Part shown: positions 46,374 to 57,665 of the stretch, piece after piece
How positions within the stretch are numbered: position 1 is the stretch's first letter
How the letters are laid out: each line of letters opens with the position of its first letter
Origin: Candidatus Obscuribacter sp.
Lineage (GTDB): Bacteria > Cyanobacteriota > Vampirovibrionia > Obscuribacterales > Obscuribacteraceae
Direction: 5' to 3'
Assembly (NCBI GenBank): GCA_016718315.1
Contig: JADKDV010000003.1
Location: 124,001-188,000 of the forward strand
Length of the DNA stretch: 64,000 bases
Notes under the pieces: model-generated
The model's database searches: none
The model's input: only the letters and a program-made list of their open reading frames with translations
Told to the model about the DNA's origin: nothing
Position numbers and translations under genes: made by a program

Positions 46374-47918
46374 ATGACCCGCGTCAACCTGTTAAAAGAT
46401 CTAAGCCCTTGGCAAATTGCTGGGGTAGTGTTTGTCTTTAGCATTTTGCTTACGCAGTCCCTATATTGGGGCTGGAATCTTGGCTGTTTTGCCCTGGCCG
46501 ATCCAGACAGTTGCTGGCTAGTAGCTACCGGTCGTTTGATCATGGAGCAAGGTACGTCCGCCTTGCTCCATGATCAGTTTGCCTGGACTCTAAAAGAGTC
46601 TGATGGGCAGGGGTTTGTCCTCTATCAGTGGCTCAGTGAGCTAGTTTTTGCACAGGTCTTTGAAATTGCTGGTAGTCAGGGGCTTTTGTTTTTAAGCGCA
46701 CTTATTAGCGGTCTAGCTTTTGTTGCCTTGCCCATTTTGACTGGACGTCTGAGTGCCACCAAATATTGGGTCTTGGTCTTTGTGGTGATGCTGGCCTTTA
46801 ATAGCGCCCTGTACCATATGCCACTGAGACCAGAGATTTTTTCGTATTTGTTTTTGAGCGTGCTTTTGACAGTTTGTACTGTCCTTTTTAAGACAAACTC
46901 TAAGCCTTTAAAATCAGGGCAATTACTGCCAATCGCCGCTGGATTTTTGTCATTGTTTGCGCTCTGGGGCAATTGTCATACCGGCTTTGTAATCGGTCTC
47001 GTTTATCTGTTGTGTCTTTTGCTATTGACAGTAGTCAGAGCTAAAAATAATTTGCCGGCAGTTTTTGTGGCTCTTATTGCCGCTTTGGCAGGTACTCTCT
47101 GTCAGCCATATGGACTAAGGCTCTGGACTTATTTGCCGCATTTATTTTTTGCCGACATCAATAAACTCAATGTCGAATTGCAGCCACTAAGTGCTATGGA
47201 GTTTTTTGGTTTTGATCTGTGGCCCTTCAGTACCCTGAGCGGCTTATTTGTTGTTTTGCTTTTGTTTAGCCTCAAATGCAAGCCAAGCCAGTCTACTGCA
47301 CTAGTTGCCAGTCAGCTATTACTCAGTCTTTTGCTGCTTATCGCTGCTGTCAATTGCCGTCGGTTGATTCCATTTTTTGCTATCAGTGTTGAGTATTTTT
47401 TGCTTACTACTCTTGTCCCCTCAGTACCAGCGGTTGAGCGACCAGCAAAGGCTGGTACCGTTTTGTGGATGACCCTGCCTGTAGTGGCCATGTTAGTGGG
47501 AGCACTTTTAGCCGGTCAGACTTTGCAGATTGGGCTGCCCTCGTCTACTGGCGGTTTTAGCCAGCCCAATGGTGCACTTGCCTACATAGATTGCAAAAGA
47601 CCTGGCGGCAATGTATACAACGATGCCCAATACGGCGATTTGATGATTTATCGCTTTGGCAAAGAGGCAAAGGTCTTTATTGATACTCGTTTTGATCTAT
47701 ACGGCGATAAACTTACTCATGATTACTATAAAATTGCCAATGCCAGGGACAACTGGCTGGATTTGCTTGATGAGTATAAGATTGACTGGTTGTTTGTCAT
47801 GGCCGACTATCAAGCTGTCAAACTATTAAAAGTCAAAGGCTGGCAAGAACTCTACAGCGATTCTGTCTCTGTGATACTACAAAGACCCCAGCGAGACCCT
47901 GAGCAGGCACTGAGATGA
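46374..47918 (+). CDS. Polytopic membrane protein, GT-C-like (514 aa)
   Basis: About ten to eleven membrane helices, beginning at residue 12. An early outer loop ADPDSCWLVATGRLIMEQG and a C-terminal soluble domain (about 400-510: GGNVYNDAQYGDLMIYRFG, KVFIDTRFDLYGD) resemble uncharacterised proteins related to membrane glycosyltransferases of the GT-C superfamily, where D-rich loops between helices bind lipid-linked sugar. A catalytic role is not proven. Its stop overlaps the start of the YfhO-like gene by 4 bp (ATGA), so the two probably act on the same glycan or lipid. Confidence 0.75.
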   Translation: MTRVNLLKDLSPWQIAGVVFVFSILLTQSLYWGWNLGCFALADPDSCWLVATGRLIMEQGTSALLHDQFAWTLKESDGQGFVLYQWLSELVFAQVFEIAGSQGLLFLSALISGLAFVALPILTGRLSATKYWVLVFVVMLAFNSALYHMPLRPEIFSYLFLSVLLTVCTVLFKTNSKPLKSGQLLPIAAGFLSLFALWGNCHTGFVIGLVYLLCLLLLTVVRAKNNLPAVFVALIAALAGTLCQPYGLRLWTYLPHLFFADINKLNVELQPLSAMEFFGFDLWPFSTLSGLFVVLLLFSLKCKPSQSTALVASQLLLSLLLLIAAVNCRRLIPFFAISVEYFLLTTLVPSVPAVERPAKAGTVLWMTLPVVAMLVGALLAGQTLQIGLPSSTGGFSQPNGALAYIDCKRPGGNVYNDAQYGDLMIYRFGKEAKVFIDTRFDLYGDKLTHDYYKIANARDNWLDLLDEYKIDWLFVMADYQAVKLLKVKGWQELYSDSVSVILQRPQRDPEQALR

Positions 47919-50236
47919 ATGAAGGCAACCACCCCAACAGGACTGAGCTAGCGAGCTCAAAGCTGTACTGGCGTTTGCTGGCGTTTAGTGCGCTGGCTGG
48001 ATTGGTATACCTTGCCGTGATCTTTAGCGGCAGCTTATTCAGTGGTGCCATCCTCGCCTATGAAGATGGGCGCGTGCAAAACTATCCAGCCTTTGCCTCC
48101 CCTGGCACGCTCTGGACTCCACTGTTATGTTGTGGTTTGCCCGTTTTAGCCGATCCACAAGTCAGTACTTTTTATCCATTGATGCAGCTTTGTCGGCTTT
48201 TGCCTTTTGGCTACAACTGGTATGTGCTCAGTGCTTATCTAATCGCCTTTGTAAGCTCTACAGCTCTGGCTTATCGTCTCTCACGCTCACGCTACGGCGC
48301 TCTCATCGCTGGTGTTGTATACGGTGGCAGTGGGTTTTTGATATCTGAGCTAAATCATGTACAAATAGTGCATACTGTAGCGCTTTTGCCCCTGCTTTTG
48401 CTGTTTGCGGATTTAGTCTCGGCTGGCAAAAAGCAGGTCGATGACAAACGGCTCGGTCTTAAGGCCCTGGCGCTCACTGTGCTTGTTGCTTGCTCAATCT
48501 TTGCTGGACATCCCCAGACTTGTTTTTATGGTTTGTTTTTGACAGCACTTTATCCACTATTTGGTAAGAGCCGCAAAGGTGCTGGCTGGCTCATGCACTT
48601 TACCCAGGCGGTACTACCTGTCTGGCTCTGTCTCTTTGCCGGAGTGCTTTTGGCAGCAGTGCAGCTTTTGCCATCTCTGGAGTTGTCTCAGCTAAGTTAC
48701 CGCACCCACTTCGCCTTTTCGGATTTTTTGACCGGTCAATTGGGCTTCAATGACTTCCTCGGTTTTGCCTTCCCTTATGTGCTTGGGGGACGATACGGCA
48801 CACTCCAGGGCATGACCGTGGTCAATCAAGGACCACCGCCTGGTTATCTGTTCTTTGGTTTTGCGCCGCTATTGTTCTCGCTCTTTATGATAGTTAAGTG
48901 CTGGCGTGAGCCTGTTGTCAGGTTTTTTGCTGTGGTGTGGTTGCTTGCTTTGCTATTTGTCCTGGGCAATGCCACCCCGCTGGCTCAGCTTGTCTACATG
49001 ATCCCGGGCTTTGGTAGCTTTAGAGGGCTCTACCGGATGCTCTTGATGGTATCAGTGGCAGTGGCTATGCTGACTGCTCTAGCTATTGCCCGGCTCGAGA
49101 TACTAAGCAAGAGACCTGGTACAAGCGGTGCTTTTGACCTGAGTAAGCTGATTGCACGACATGGTATCAAGCGTCACCTTTACTTTATGCTTTATCTCAT
49201 ATTGGGCGGTCTCAGCTATAACTTTTTGCTCGGCACTTTGCCACTCTTGATCTATCTGCTTGCTCCACTCAAAAAATACAGACAATTGTTTTTGCTTGCT
49301 ACAGTCTCGCTCAGTCTGATGACTTATGGCATGGAGGCTGATTGGAAGCACAATGTTGTCACCTGGGCCTCTATGCAGGCACCAGTGGAAAGCGCCAAAC
49401 TAAAAGAGACATTGCAAAAAGAGCAAACTCGAATCTTTACTCTTAAAGGTTTGGAAGGTGGAGAGCATGAGTTTTTGCCTAATCTATCTCGTCTGTGGGG
49501 CGTGCCCAATGCCTCTGGCTATGAGCCGCTTGTGCCCTGGCGCTACGCCCGTTTGTTGCATATGGCAGAGGGCGGCTTTATCCAGCCACCATGGTTATTT
49601 ACTGCCGAAAATAGAGCTTTTGACGTAGCCTCTATCAAGTATGTAATTGCTCCAGAAGTGGAAGTGACACCGCGCATCATTGACGAAAATGCTAAAGATG
49701 CATGGACTTATCTGCAACCGGATAGAGGGGCTGCATATCTGGAGAACAAAAGAGTACTGCCCCGTTATCGCTTTGCTACAAGAGTGGTGGCGGTGACTGA
49801 TGATATGGCTGTAAATGCCATCCGTACTGGTCAATATCCAGGCGGAGTATTTGACCCCGTGGATACAGTATTGCTTGCCAGGCTGGGTGACGGTATGGCC
49901 AGTGCTGCTGAGGCGCAGCTGCCGTCATCTGCTGGTGCTCCTCCGGCTGAGCTCAAATACAGCAATTTAGTGGAGTCCGATACCTCCAGTAAGCTGCATG
50001 TATCGCTCAGTCAGCCTGCCTATTTAGTGATAAGCGATCAGTATTATCCCGGTTGGACTGCCACTGTGGACGGTGCCGAGACCCATTTGTTGCGAGCTAA
50101 TCTTTGCTTCCGTGCAATTAAACTAGATAAGGGTGAGCACGATGTGACGATGGAGTACAAGCCCGAGTCTTTGCGTCTGGCTTATGGCGTCAGTGGCGTC
50201 GGGCTGGTGTTGCTGTTGCTTATGCTTTTGGTTTAA
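47915..50236 (+). CDS. YfhO-like membrane protein (773 aa)
   Basis: A large membrane protein with about 13 helices and a soluble beta-rich C-terminus. The start (GAILAYEDGRVQNYPAFASP, LCCGLPVLADPQVSTFYPLM) and the end (SDQYYPGWTATVDGAETHLL, RAIKLDKGEHDVTMEYKP) match YfhO-family proteins, which are related to GT-C glycosyltransferases; in Gram-positive bacteria YfhO is linked to glycosylation of teichoic acids. In this organism a role in surface or lipid glycosylation is inference. It is translationally coupled to the preceding membrane protein. Confidence 0.85.
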   Translation: MNEGNHPNRTELASSKLYWRLLAFSALAGLVYLAVIFSGSLFSGAILAYEDGRVQNYPAFASPGTLWTPLLCCGLPVLADPQVSTFYPLMQLCRLLPFGYNWYVLSAYLIAFVSSTALAYRLSRSRYGALIAGVVYGGSGFLISELNHVQIVHTVALLPLLLLFADLVSAGKKQVDDKRLGLKALALTVLVACSIFAGHPQTCFYGLFLTALYPLFGKSRKGAGWLMHFTQAVLPVWLCLFAGVLLAAVQLLPSLELSQLSYRTHFAFSDFLTGQLGFNDFLGFAFPYVLGGRYGTLQGMTVVNQGPPPGYLFFGFAPLLFSLFMIVKCWREPVVRFFAVVWLLALLFVLGNATPLAQLVYMIPGFGSFRGLYRMLLMVSVAVAMLTALAIARLEILSKRPGTSGAFDLSKLIARHGIKRHLYFMLYLILGGLSYNFLLGTLPLLIYLLAPLKKYRQLFLLATVSLSLMTYGMEADWKHNVVTWASMQAPVESAKLKETLQKEQTRIFTLKGLEGGEHEFLPNLSRLWGVPNASGYEPLVPWRYARLLHMAEGGFIQPPWLFTAENRAFDVASIKYVIAPEVEVTPRIIDENAKDAWTYLQPDRGAAYLENKRVLPRYRFATRVVAVTDDMAVNAIRTGQYPGGVFDPVDTVLLARLGDGMASAAEAQLPSSAGAPPAELKYSNLVESDTSSKLHVSLSQPAYLVISDQYYPGWTATVDGAETHLLRANLCFRAIKLDKGEHDVTMEYKPESLRLAYGVSGVGLVLLLLMLLV

Positions 50237-50260
50237 CGAGGGAATCCTCAAGGACAACAT

Positions 50261-50959
50261 ATGTTCGAAAGGCAACAGCTAGACCACCTCCTCGATGTAC
50301 ATGGTCGAAGCTATCGCTTATTGCTCTGGCTAAACAAAAGAATGCGAGACAACAAGCTACAGGTAGCCACTATCCATGATGTGATCAGTCTGTCAGATGC
50401 TGCCAGGGATTGGTTAAAGCGTCAATTGAACAATTTGCCCGCTGACCTCCGTCCTCATGAGAATGAACTCGATGAGTTTAGCCACTTGCTTGCCTCTTAT
50501 CTCCAGACATCTTTCGAAGTAGCAGAAGGCAAAATACCAGTTGATGGATGGTGTGGTTGCCGTTGCATGTTTTGCTTGTACGTGCGAGATGCGACATTTT
50601 TGCAGGCGCGTAAGGTCACAGAAAAAGCCAGAGAAACAGCCAAGCAACTGAAAGTACTTCTTCTTTGTGAGCTGGCAAATGACTTGGGCTTACCGCTGTT
50701 GCGGACTGATCTGGAACCATTTATCAGTGCAAATCCAGACCTCTCAGTTGCGATTTCAGTACTTACCTACACGCGTGAGTTGATGCGCAGGACAAGTTTT
50801 GGTAGCCAAGGTCTGGGTGTCTTGGCGCTCTGGCGTGAAATAGCTTGGACAGCAACAGCTCCGAAAAAAGACTTTAAACTTACAACCAATCTCGTGCTCG
50901 AAGCTGAGACCCTCGTTAGCGCGCGTCTACGAGAAGTTTGTGATGCTGCCTTGAGCTGA
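50261..50959 (+). CDS. Hypothetical protein with a cysteine cluster (232 aa)
   Basis: No family recognised. A soluble, mainly helical protein with a compact GWCGCRCMFCLYV motif (CxCxCxxC-like) at about residues 96-108, which could bind zinc or an Fe-S centre. The flanking helices (AARDWLKRQLNNLP; ARKVTEKARETAKQLKVLL) are amphipathic. AAGGA lies a few bases upstream of the ATG. It lies 24 bp after the YfhO-like gene, which suggests read-through from that unit, but the functional link is unclear. Confidence 0.7.
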   Translation: MFERQQLDHLLDVHGRSYRLLLWLNKRMRDNKLQVATIHDVISLSDAARDWLKRQLNNLPADLRPHENELDEFSHLLASYLQTSFEVAEGKIPVDGWCGCRCMFCLYVRDATFLQARKVTEKARETAKQLKVLLLCELANDLGLPLLRTDLEPFISANPDLSVAISVLTYTRELMRRTSFGSQGLGVLALWREIAWTATAPKKDFKLTTNLVLEAETLVSARLREVCDAALS

Positions 50960-50987
50960 ATTGAATACTCGAGTAGCCAAAACGTTG

Positions 50988-51392
50988 TTACTCGTGATAG
51001 CCCAGCACTACAAGTAGACAGGGACCACCATAGATGACGTTTAGTCCAGCGTCTTTGGCTTTTTGTACTGCCGCAGGGCTCTCTGCACCTGGTTGCATCC
51101 AGATATTTTTGACACCGCATTTGATGGCTTCATCGACCAGTACTTCGGTCACTGGTGGAGGTGTGATTATTGACAAAGACTCAAGTTTGTCTGGAATAGC
51201 TGAGATATTGGCGTAGCAAGTCTCTCCCAGTACAGTGTCTACTTTGGGATTGATTGGATAAACTTTGCGACCATCTTGCTGGTAGCAAACCATCACTTTA
51301 TGTCCGTATTTGCGTTTGTCCTCGCTGGCACCTGCCACACCAAAGGCGGGGGCCGCCAAAAAGCTATCTATTTGTCTGTCAAGGTCATCCAT
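50988..51392 (-). CDS. CoA-binding protein, YccU-like (134 aa)
   Basis: A small Rossmann-fold protein of the CoA_binding_2 family. Marks: FGVAGASEDKRKYGHKV at the start, KVYPINPKVDTVLGETCY and the end-strand segments LSIITPPPVTEVLVDEAI, IWMQPGAES. These proteins bind CoA or a nucleotide, and the physiological role is usually unknown. The upstream TAGGAGA is 15 bases from the ATG, farther than ideal. It is convergent with the cysteine-cluster gene. Confidence 0.9.
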   Translation of the reverse strand: MDDLDRQIDSFLAAPAFGVAGASEDKRKYGHKVMVCYQQDGRKVYPINPKVDTVLGETCYANISAIPDKLESLSIITPPPVTEVLVDEAIKCGVKNIWMQPGAESPAAVQKAKDAGLNVIYGGPCLLVVLGYHE

Positions 51393-51525
51393 TGCTTCGT
51401 CTTCAGGTCTCCTAAGTGATGATTTACATTATCGCTCACTTTAGCTACTTCAGGACAAAATGCTTGAGAAATCGCCAGGCTGAGCCAGCTAAACTTGACT
51501 CTGTAAAACCCAGTGTTTAAGAATG

Positions 51526-51822
51526 CTACTTCTGATTTTTGTCTTTATCTTCGATATTGCTCTTAAGCTCAGGAGCTAGCTCTTTTTTGACATATTCATC
51601 AAGCACTTCGGTGCCTGAGCCAATCGCTTTGGATTGCTCGCGCATGTGCTCGATTTGCTCCACTAGAGCCCTTTGCTCAGGAGTCATATTGGGGTCGATT
51701 TTGAGTACTCTCAACTCTTGAGTGATGCCCAGGTTGACGCCTTTTTTGCGTGGCGCCTTGTCGGGACTGCCAGCAGGCTCGTCCTCTTTACTAATGTCTT
51801 CGTTTTGATTGTCCTGGTTCAA
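51526..51822 (-). CDS. Small acidic hypothetical protein (98 aa)
   Basis: Not recognised. A highly charged, Asp/Glu/Lys-rich soluble protein with a central helix (LEQIEHMREQSKAIG-like: VEQIEHMREQSKAIGSGTEV) and no signal peptide. The TTG at 51822 is preferred because GGAGGT lies 9 bases upstream; a GTG at 51846 lies on the far side of that site. Stands alone with no informative neighbour. Confidence 0.6.
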   Translation of the reverse strand: MNQDNQNEDISKEDEPAGSPDKAPRKKGVNLGITQELRVLKIDPNMTPEQRALVEQIEHMREQSKAIGSGTEVLDEYVKKELAPELKSNIEDKDKNQK

Positions 51823-51916
51823 CTTTTGTTGACCTCCTGACCACACTTAATTATTACAATATCCTTTGACTAAAGGATAGGGGGCAATCCATTGTCTTTA
51901 CCCTCGAGGGTGCAAA

Positions 51917-52864
51917 ATGATTGAAAAGCTCAAATTGATGGGGGATTCGGCTCTTAGCCGGGGGCTTTATGATGAGGCTGAGGGATATTATCAGCGGGCT
52001 TTAGATGGGCTTGGCAATAGCTCAGAAGAGCCTCTTGTTGCTGAGGCTTTGCGCGGTATTGCTCGCTGCTGTCTGGCTCGCGGCGACTACGTCAAAGCAG
52101 AGCGCAGTGCTAATAGAGCCATGGCCATTGATGAGGATTACTGGGGTCCTGGTTGTGCTCAAGTTGGTGATAGCTATTTTATTATGGCTGAGGCCAGTCG
52201 CTATCAAGGGGCTCTGGGTCGAGCTGAATATTTTTATGGCAGCGCTCTTGAGTACAAGAGATTTCACCTGGGTGATGACCATGCCGAGGTCGCTTTAATT
52301 TATGCCAGGCTCTGTTTGACCAGTTTAATACACGGCTTGAGTCCTGGTCTGGATGAGCTTATTGCACTTTGCCACCACAATTTTAAGCGTGTACCGACAG
52401 CTAGAGACTTTGTCTCCTATCTCGATTTGCGTGAGATGCTGGTTTATCTACTGGAGGCTAATCGCAATCTCGAGGCCGAGCAGCTCTACAAACAATCTAT
52501 CAGTGCTTTTGCTCGTCTCTTTGGCACAAGATCACTTGAGGTTGTCGAGCTTGAGCGAGCATACGGGCATGCCTGCCAGAGTCGAGCTGGTCAGTCTCTT
52601 ATGCTCAATTGGAAAACCAGAGTGCACGATACAACTAGCCGCACTGACGACAATCTCGATAGCAAATTTGAGACTTTGATGGCGCAAAAACAATATGAAC
52701 AAGCTGAGCAAGTCTTGGTGGTGATGCTCCGCGTCGCTAGAGATCGCCATGGTGAGCACTCTCCCGAGGTCTTACATTGTCTGCAAAAGTACGTCAGACT
52801 TTTGCGTCTGCTCAACCGCCCCGAAGACCTGGCTGTTATAGAAAAATCAATGAGTTGCTTCTAG
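51917..52864 (+). CDS. TPR-repeat protein (315 aa)
   Basis: A soluble tetratricopeptide protein of the kinesin-light-chain-like (TPR_12) type, with four to six units: GLYDEAEGYYQRALDGLGNS, DYVKAERSANRAMAIDEDYW, RAEYFYGSALEYKRFHLGDD and a final unit YEQAEQVLVVMLRVARDRHG followed by HSPEVLHCLQKYV. No signal peptide. GAGGGTG precedes the ATG. It would act as a protein-binding scaffold; partners are unknown. It ends back-to-back with the minus-strand gene at 52865. Confidence 0.8.
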   Translation: MIEKLKLMGDSALSRGLYDEAEGYYQRALDGLGNSSEEPLVAEALRGIARCCLARGDYVKAERSANRAMAIDEDYWGPGCAQVGDSYFIMAEASRYQGALGRAEYFYGSALEYKRFHLGDDHAEVALIYARLCLTSLIHGLSPGLDELIALCHHNFKRVPTARDFVSYLDLREMLVYLLEANRNLEAEQLYKQSISAFARLFGTRSLEVVELERAYGHACQSRAGQSLMLNWKTRVHDTTSRTDDNLDSKFETLMAQKQYEQAEQVLVVMLRVARDRHGEHSPEVLHCLQKYVRLLRLLNRPEDLAVIEKSMSCF

Positions 52865-53524
52865 CTATTTGGCATTGTTGGCTGGGGTGGCTTTGCCTGT
52901 AACGACTAGCTTTTGTCCAGGTACATCAAGTGCTACTTTTTGCTCTATTTTGCCCAGGTAGAGATTTGCTGGGTCGCTAAATTCGATTACTGTTTCGCTT
53001 TGGGCCCTGCTGTTATCGACCATTGATTTTGATTTGAAATTATATTGCAGCTCAGCTTTAGTGTTGAAATGTTGACCCTGGCAGTTTACTTCAAACTTGT
53101 GTGTGTCCAGCTTTTTAGCCTGACATTCCAATATTTCCATTTGAATGTTTCCTGCTTCGTCAAGAATAGTGGTGTCTTCTTTGAACTTGCTGGTGTTTTG
53201 GCTTGGATCGGTCGAGTCCAGTCCATATCGGGCCACACTAGATCGTACTTGCTGTGATGTTGGGTTTTTGTCCGTAAAGGTCATGGTATAGCCTTTACCG
53301 TCTGTGGCACGTAATGTGTCGTAGTCGCCTTTGGTACTGAATTGAGATTCAACAGCCGGTGCGTTGTTTATGCTTGTGCTGGCCTTGCCGTCTCCGTATA
53401 GATCAGATCTAAATGTCAGGTCACGCCCTTGTGTTAGCAACGCGGACACAGCCTCCTCTGGCAGTAGTGCCCGAGTGTCGTTCATGAGCTTCATTTCGGT
53501 AAAGTCTTCGCTATTTGACACCAT
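52865..53524 (-). CDS. Hypothetical protein (219 aa)
   Basis: Not recognised. A soluble protein, beta-rich in its second half, with repeated polar strands (TKGDYDTLRATDGKGYTMTF; LDTHKFEVNCQGQHFNTKAE). The ATG at 53524 is chosen because GGAGG lies 8 bases upstream; the longer frame starting at 53539 lies before it. There is no signal peptide, though the repeated strands resemble lipid-carrying or outer-membrane assembly proteins only loosely. It lies between TyrRS and a convergent TPR gene. Confidence 0.65.
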   Translation of the reverse strand: MVSNSEDFTEMKLMNDTRALLPEEAVSALLTQGRDLTFRSDLYGDGKASTSINNAPAVESQFSTKGDYDTLRATDGKGYTMTFTDKNPTSQQVRSSVARYGLDSTDPSQNTSKFKEDTTILDEAGNIQMEILECQAKKLDTHKFEVNCQGQHFNTKAELQYNFKSKSMVDNSRAQSETVIEFSDPANLYLGKIEQKVALDVPGQKLVVTGKATPANNAK

Positions 53525-53616
53525 CAAAAAATCCTCCAAGGTTACCTGGATGATAAGGGAGCTGATGTAATCAATCGAGAAACTATGCGGGGAATTGTCC
53601 CACTGCTAGTCGAAGC

Positions 53617-54903
53617 TTATGCTCCAACAAGTTTGACAAACTTACGTCTGCCTACTTGTAGTACCATGCTTTGACCGGGCTCTACTTTGATTACCTGGTT
53701 GGGGTCTTTGATTTGATTGCCGTCCAGTTTGACGCCGCCTTCCTGGCAGAGTCTTTTGCCTTCGCCGTTTGATGCCACCAGTTTGCTCTCACTTAAAATA
53801 CGAAAAACTGGAGTTTCTTCTGATACTGTATGCGATGGCATGTCTGTAGGTACTTGTCCTTCGGAATGTACCTTTTGCCAATCGCTCAGAGCTTGATCAG
53901 CGGCTTCTAATCCGTGATACTGCAAGACCACTTGTCTGGCCAGTATGAGCTTGGCGTCTTTGGGATTGCCGCCTTTGAGGTGATCCGCTTCGATTTTGTC
54001 GACTTCGCTACCACTCAGTGTGGTGGTCAATTCAAAATACTTGAGGATGAGTTCGTCAGGTATGCGCATACATTTGCCAAAGATTTCACCGGGGGCTTCT
54101 TTGAGTCCAATGTAATTACCGTAGCTCTTGGACATTTTTTTGACGCCATCAGTACCTTCAAGCAAAGGCAATAGCATTGCCATTTGAGCTGGTTGACCGT
54201 ATTTGGGTTGCAACTCGCGACCTTGCAGGATATTAAATCTCTGGTCGGTGCCACCCAGCTCAATGTCGGCTTTGATTGCCACTGAGTCGTATGCTTGCAA
54301 AAGTGGATAAAAAAGTTCGTGGAAGGCCACAGGTTGTTGCTGATCTAATCTAGCGCCAAAAGCTTCTTTAGCCAAAAGCTGGTTGGCTGTCACCGATGCA
54401 GCCAGCTTGATTACTTCTTTCATGGTGAGAGGAGCGAGCCAGTCGTTGTTGTTAACTACTTCGGTCTTACTCAAGTCCAGGATCAGACCCATTTGATCTA
54501 GATAGGTCTGGGCATTGGCTGCCACTTGCTCGTCGTTGAGTGGTGGTCTGGTGCTGTTGCGACCGGTGGGATCGCCTATCTGGGCGGTAAATCCACCGAT
54601 AATCAAAACTACTTGATGTCCTTGATCCTGAAACCTCCGGAGCATGCGGAAAAGCACAGCATGACCCAGGTGCAGGTCAGTGGAGGTGGGGTCTACGCCC
54701 AGCTTTGCCCTGAGTTTGCGCCCTTCTTTCTGCGCTTCCATGATTTTGCGAGCCAGCCCTGTGACGCCATCTGGCAAGACTTCAGCACCGCGGCATAGCT
54801 CACGGGCTTGTTCAAGGATGTGGGCCGGAATCTCCGCGGCTTTACCAGGGTTTGTGTCCTGGCAGGTAGCGGCCGACAACTGAGAATTTACTTCTTGGTT
54901 CAA
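53617..54903 (-). CDS. tyrS: Tyrosyl-tRNA synthetase
   Basis: Charges tRNA-Tyr in the cytosol. Class I marks are complete: the HIGH motif as HLGHA in TDLHLGHAVLFRML, IGGFTAQIGDPTGRN, and KMSKSYGNYIGL. The C-terminal S4-type domain (about 355-428, LVASNGEGKRLCQEGGVKLD) binds the tRNA. The 428-aa length fits the TyrZ-type branch. The start is a TTG at 54903 with AGGA 8 bases upstream. It is divergent from leuS, sharing about 150 bp. Confidence 0.96.
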   Translation of the reverse strand: MNQEVNSQLSAATCQDTNPGKAAEIPAHILEQARELCRGAEVLPDGVTGLARKIMEAQKEGRKLRAKLGVDPTSTDLHLGHAVLFRMLRRFQDQGHQVVLIIGGFTAQIGDPTGRNSTRPPLNDEQVAANAQTYLDQMGLILDLSKTEVVNNNDWLAPLTMKEVIKLAASVTANQLLAKEAFGARLDQQQPVAFHELFYPLLQAYDSVAIKADIELGGTDQRFNILQGRELQPKYGQPAQMAMLLPLLEGTDGVKKMSKSYGNYIGLKEAPGEIFGKCMRIPDELILKYFELTTTLSGSEVDKIEADHLKGGNPKDAKLILARQVVLQYHGLEAADQALSDWQKVHSEGQVPTDMPSHTVSEETPVFRILSESKLVASNGEGKRLCQEGGVKLDGNQIKDPNQVIKVEPGQSMVLQVGRRKFVKLVGA

Positions 54904-54986
54904 GGCTTGTTTCCTTATGTAACAGGTGCGGCTCAGCTATGGGGCAGACGAATCGGGCAAGAATCTTATCATGATTACTCTTTAGC

Positions 54987-55015
54987 TTGAGTCGGTGGGG
55001 CATTGCCAGTAAGAT
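54987..55015 (+). promoter_or_regulatory. Putative leuS promoter
   Basis: TTGAGT (54987-54992) and TAAGAT (55010-55015) are spaced by 17 bp, a reasonable sigma-70 pair. Transcription would start about 30-35 bp before the leuS ATG. No leader peptide or T-box is seen. Confidence 0.45.
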
Positions 55016-55055
55016 TTTCTGTCACATAACCTACTTTGTAATATCGGAGAGTTTG

Positions 55056-57593
<2,538 letters not shown>

Positions 57594-57594
57594 T

Positions 57595-57617
57595 AGGAGA
57601 CCGGTAAGCTCCTTTAT
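57595..57617 (+). terminator. Weak hairpin after leuS
   Basis: AGGAG (57595-57599) pairs with CTCCT (57609-57613), followed by TTTATT. The 5-bp stem is short for a strong terminator. It begins two bases after the leuS stop. Confidence 0.3.
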
Positions 57618-57665
57618 TAAATGAGTCTGGCGGTTTCTTATTAGAGAGTCTGCCGAGGGAATTTA

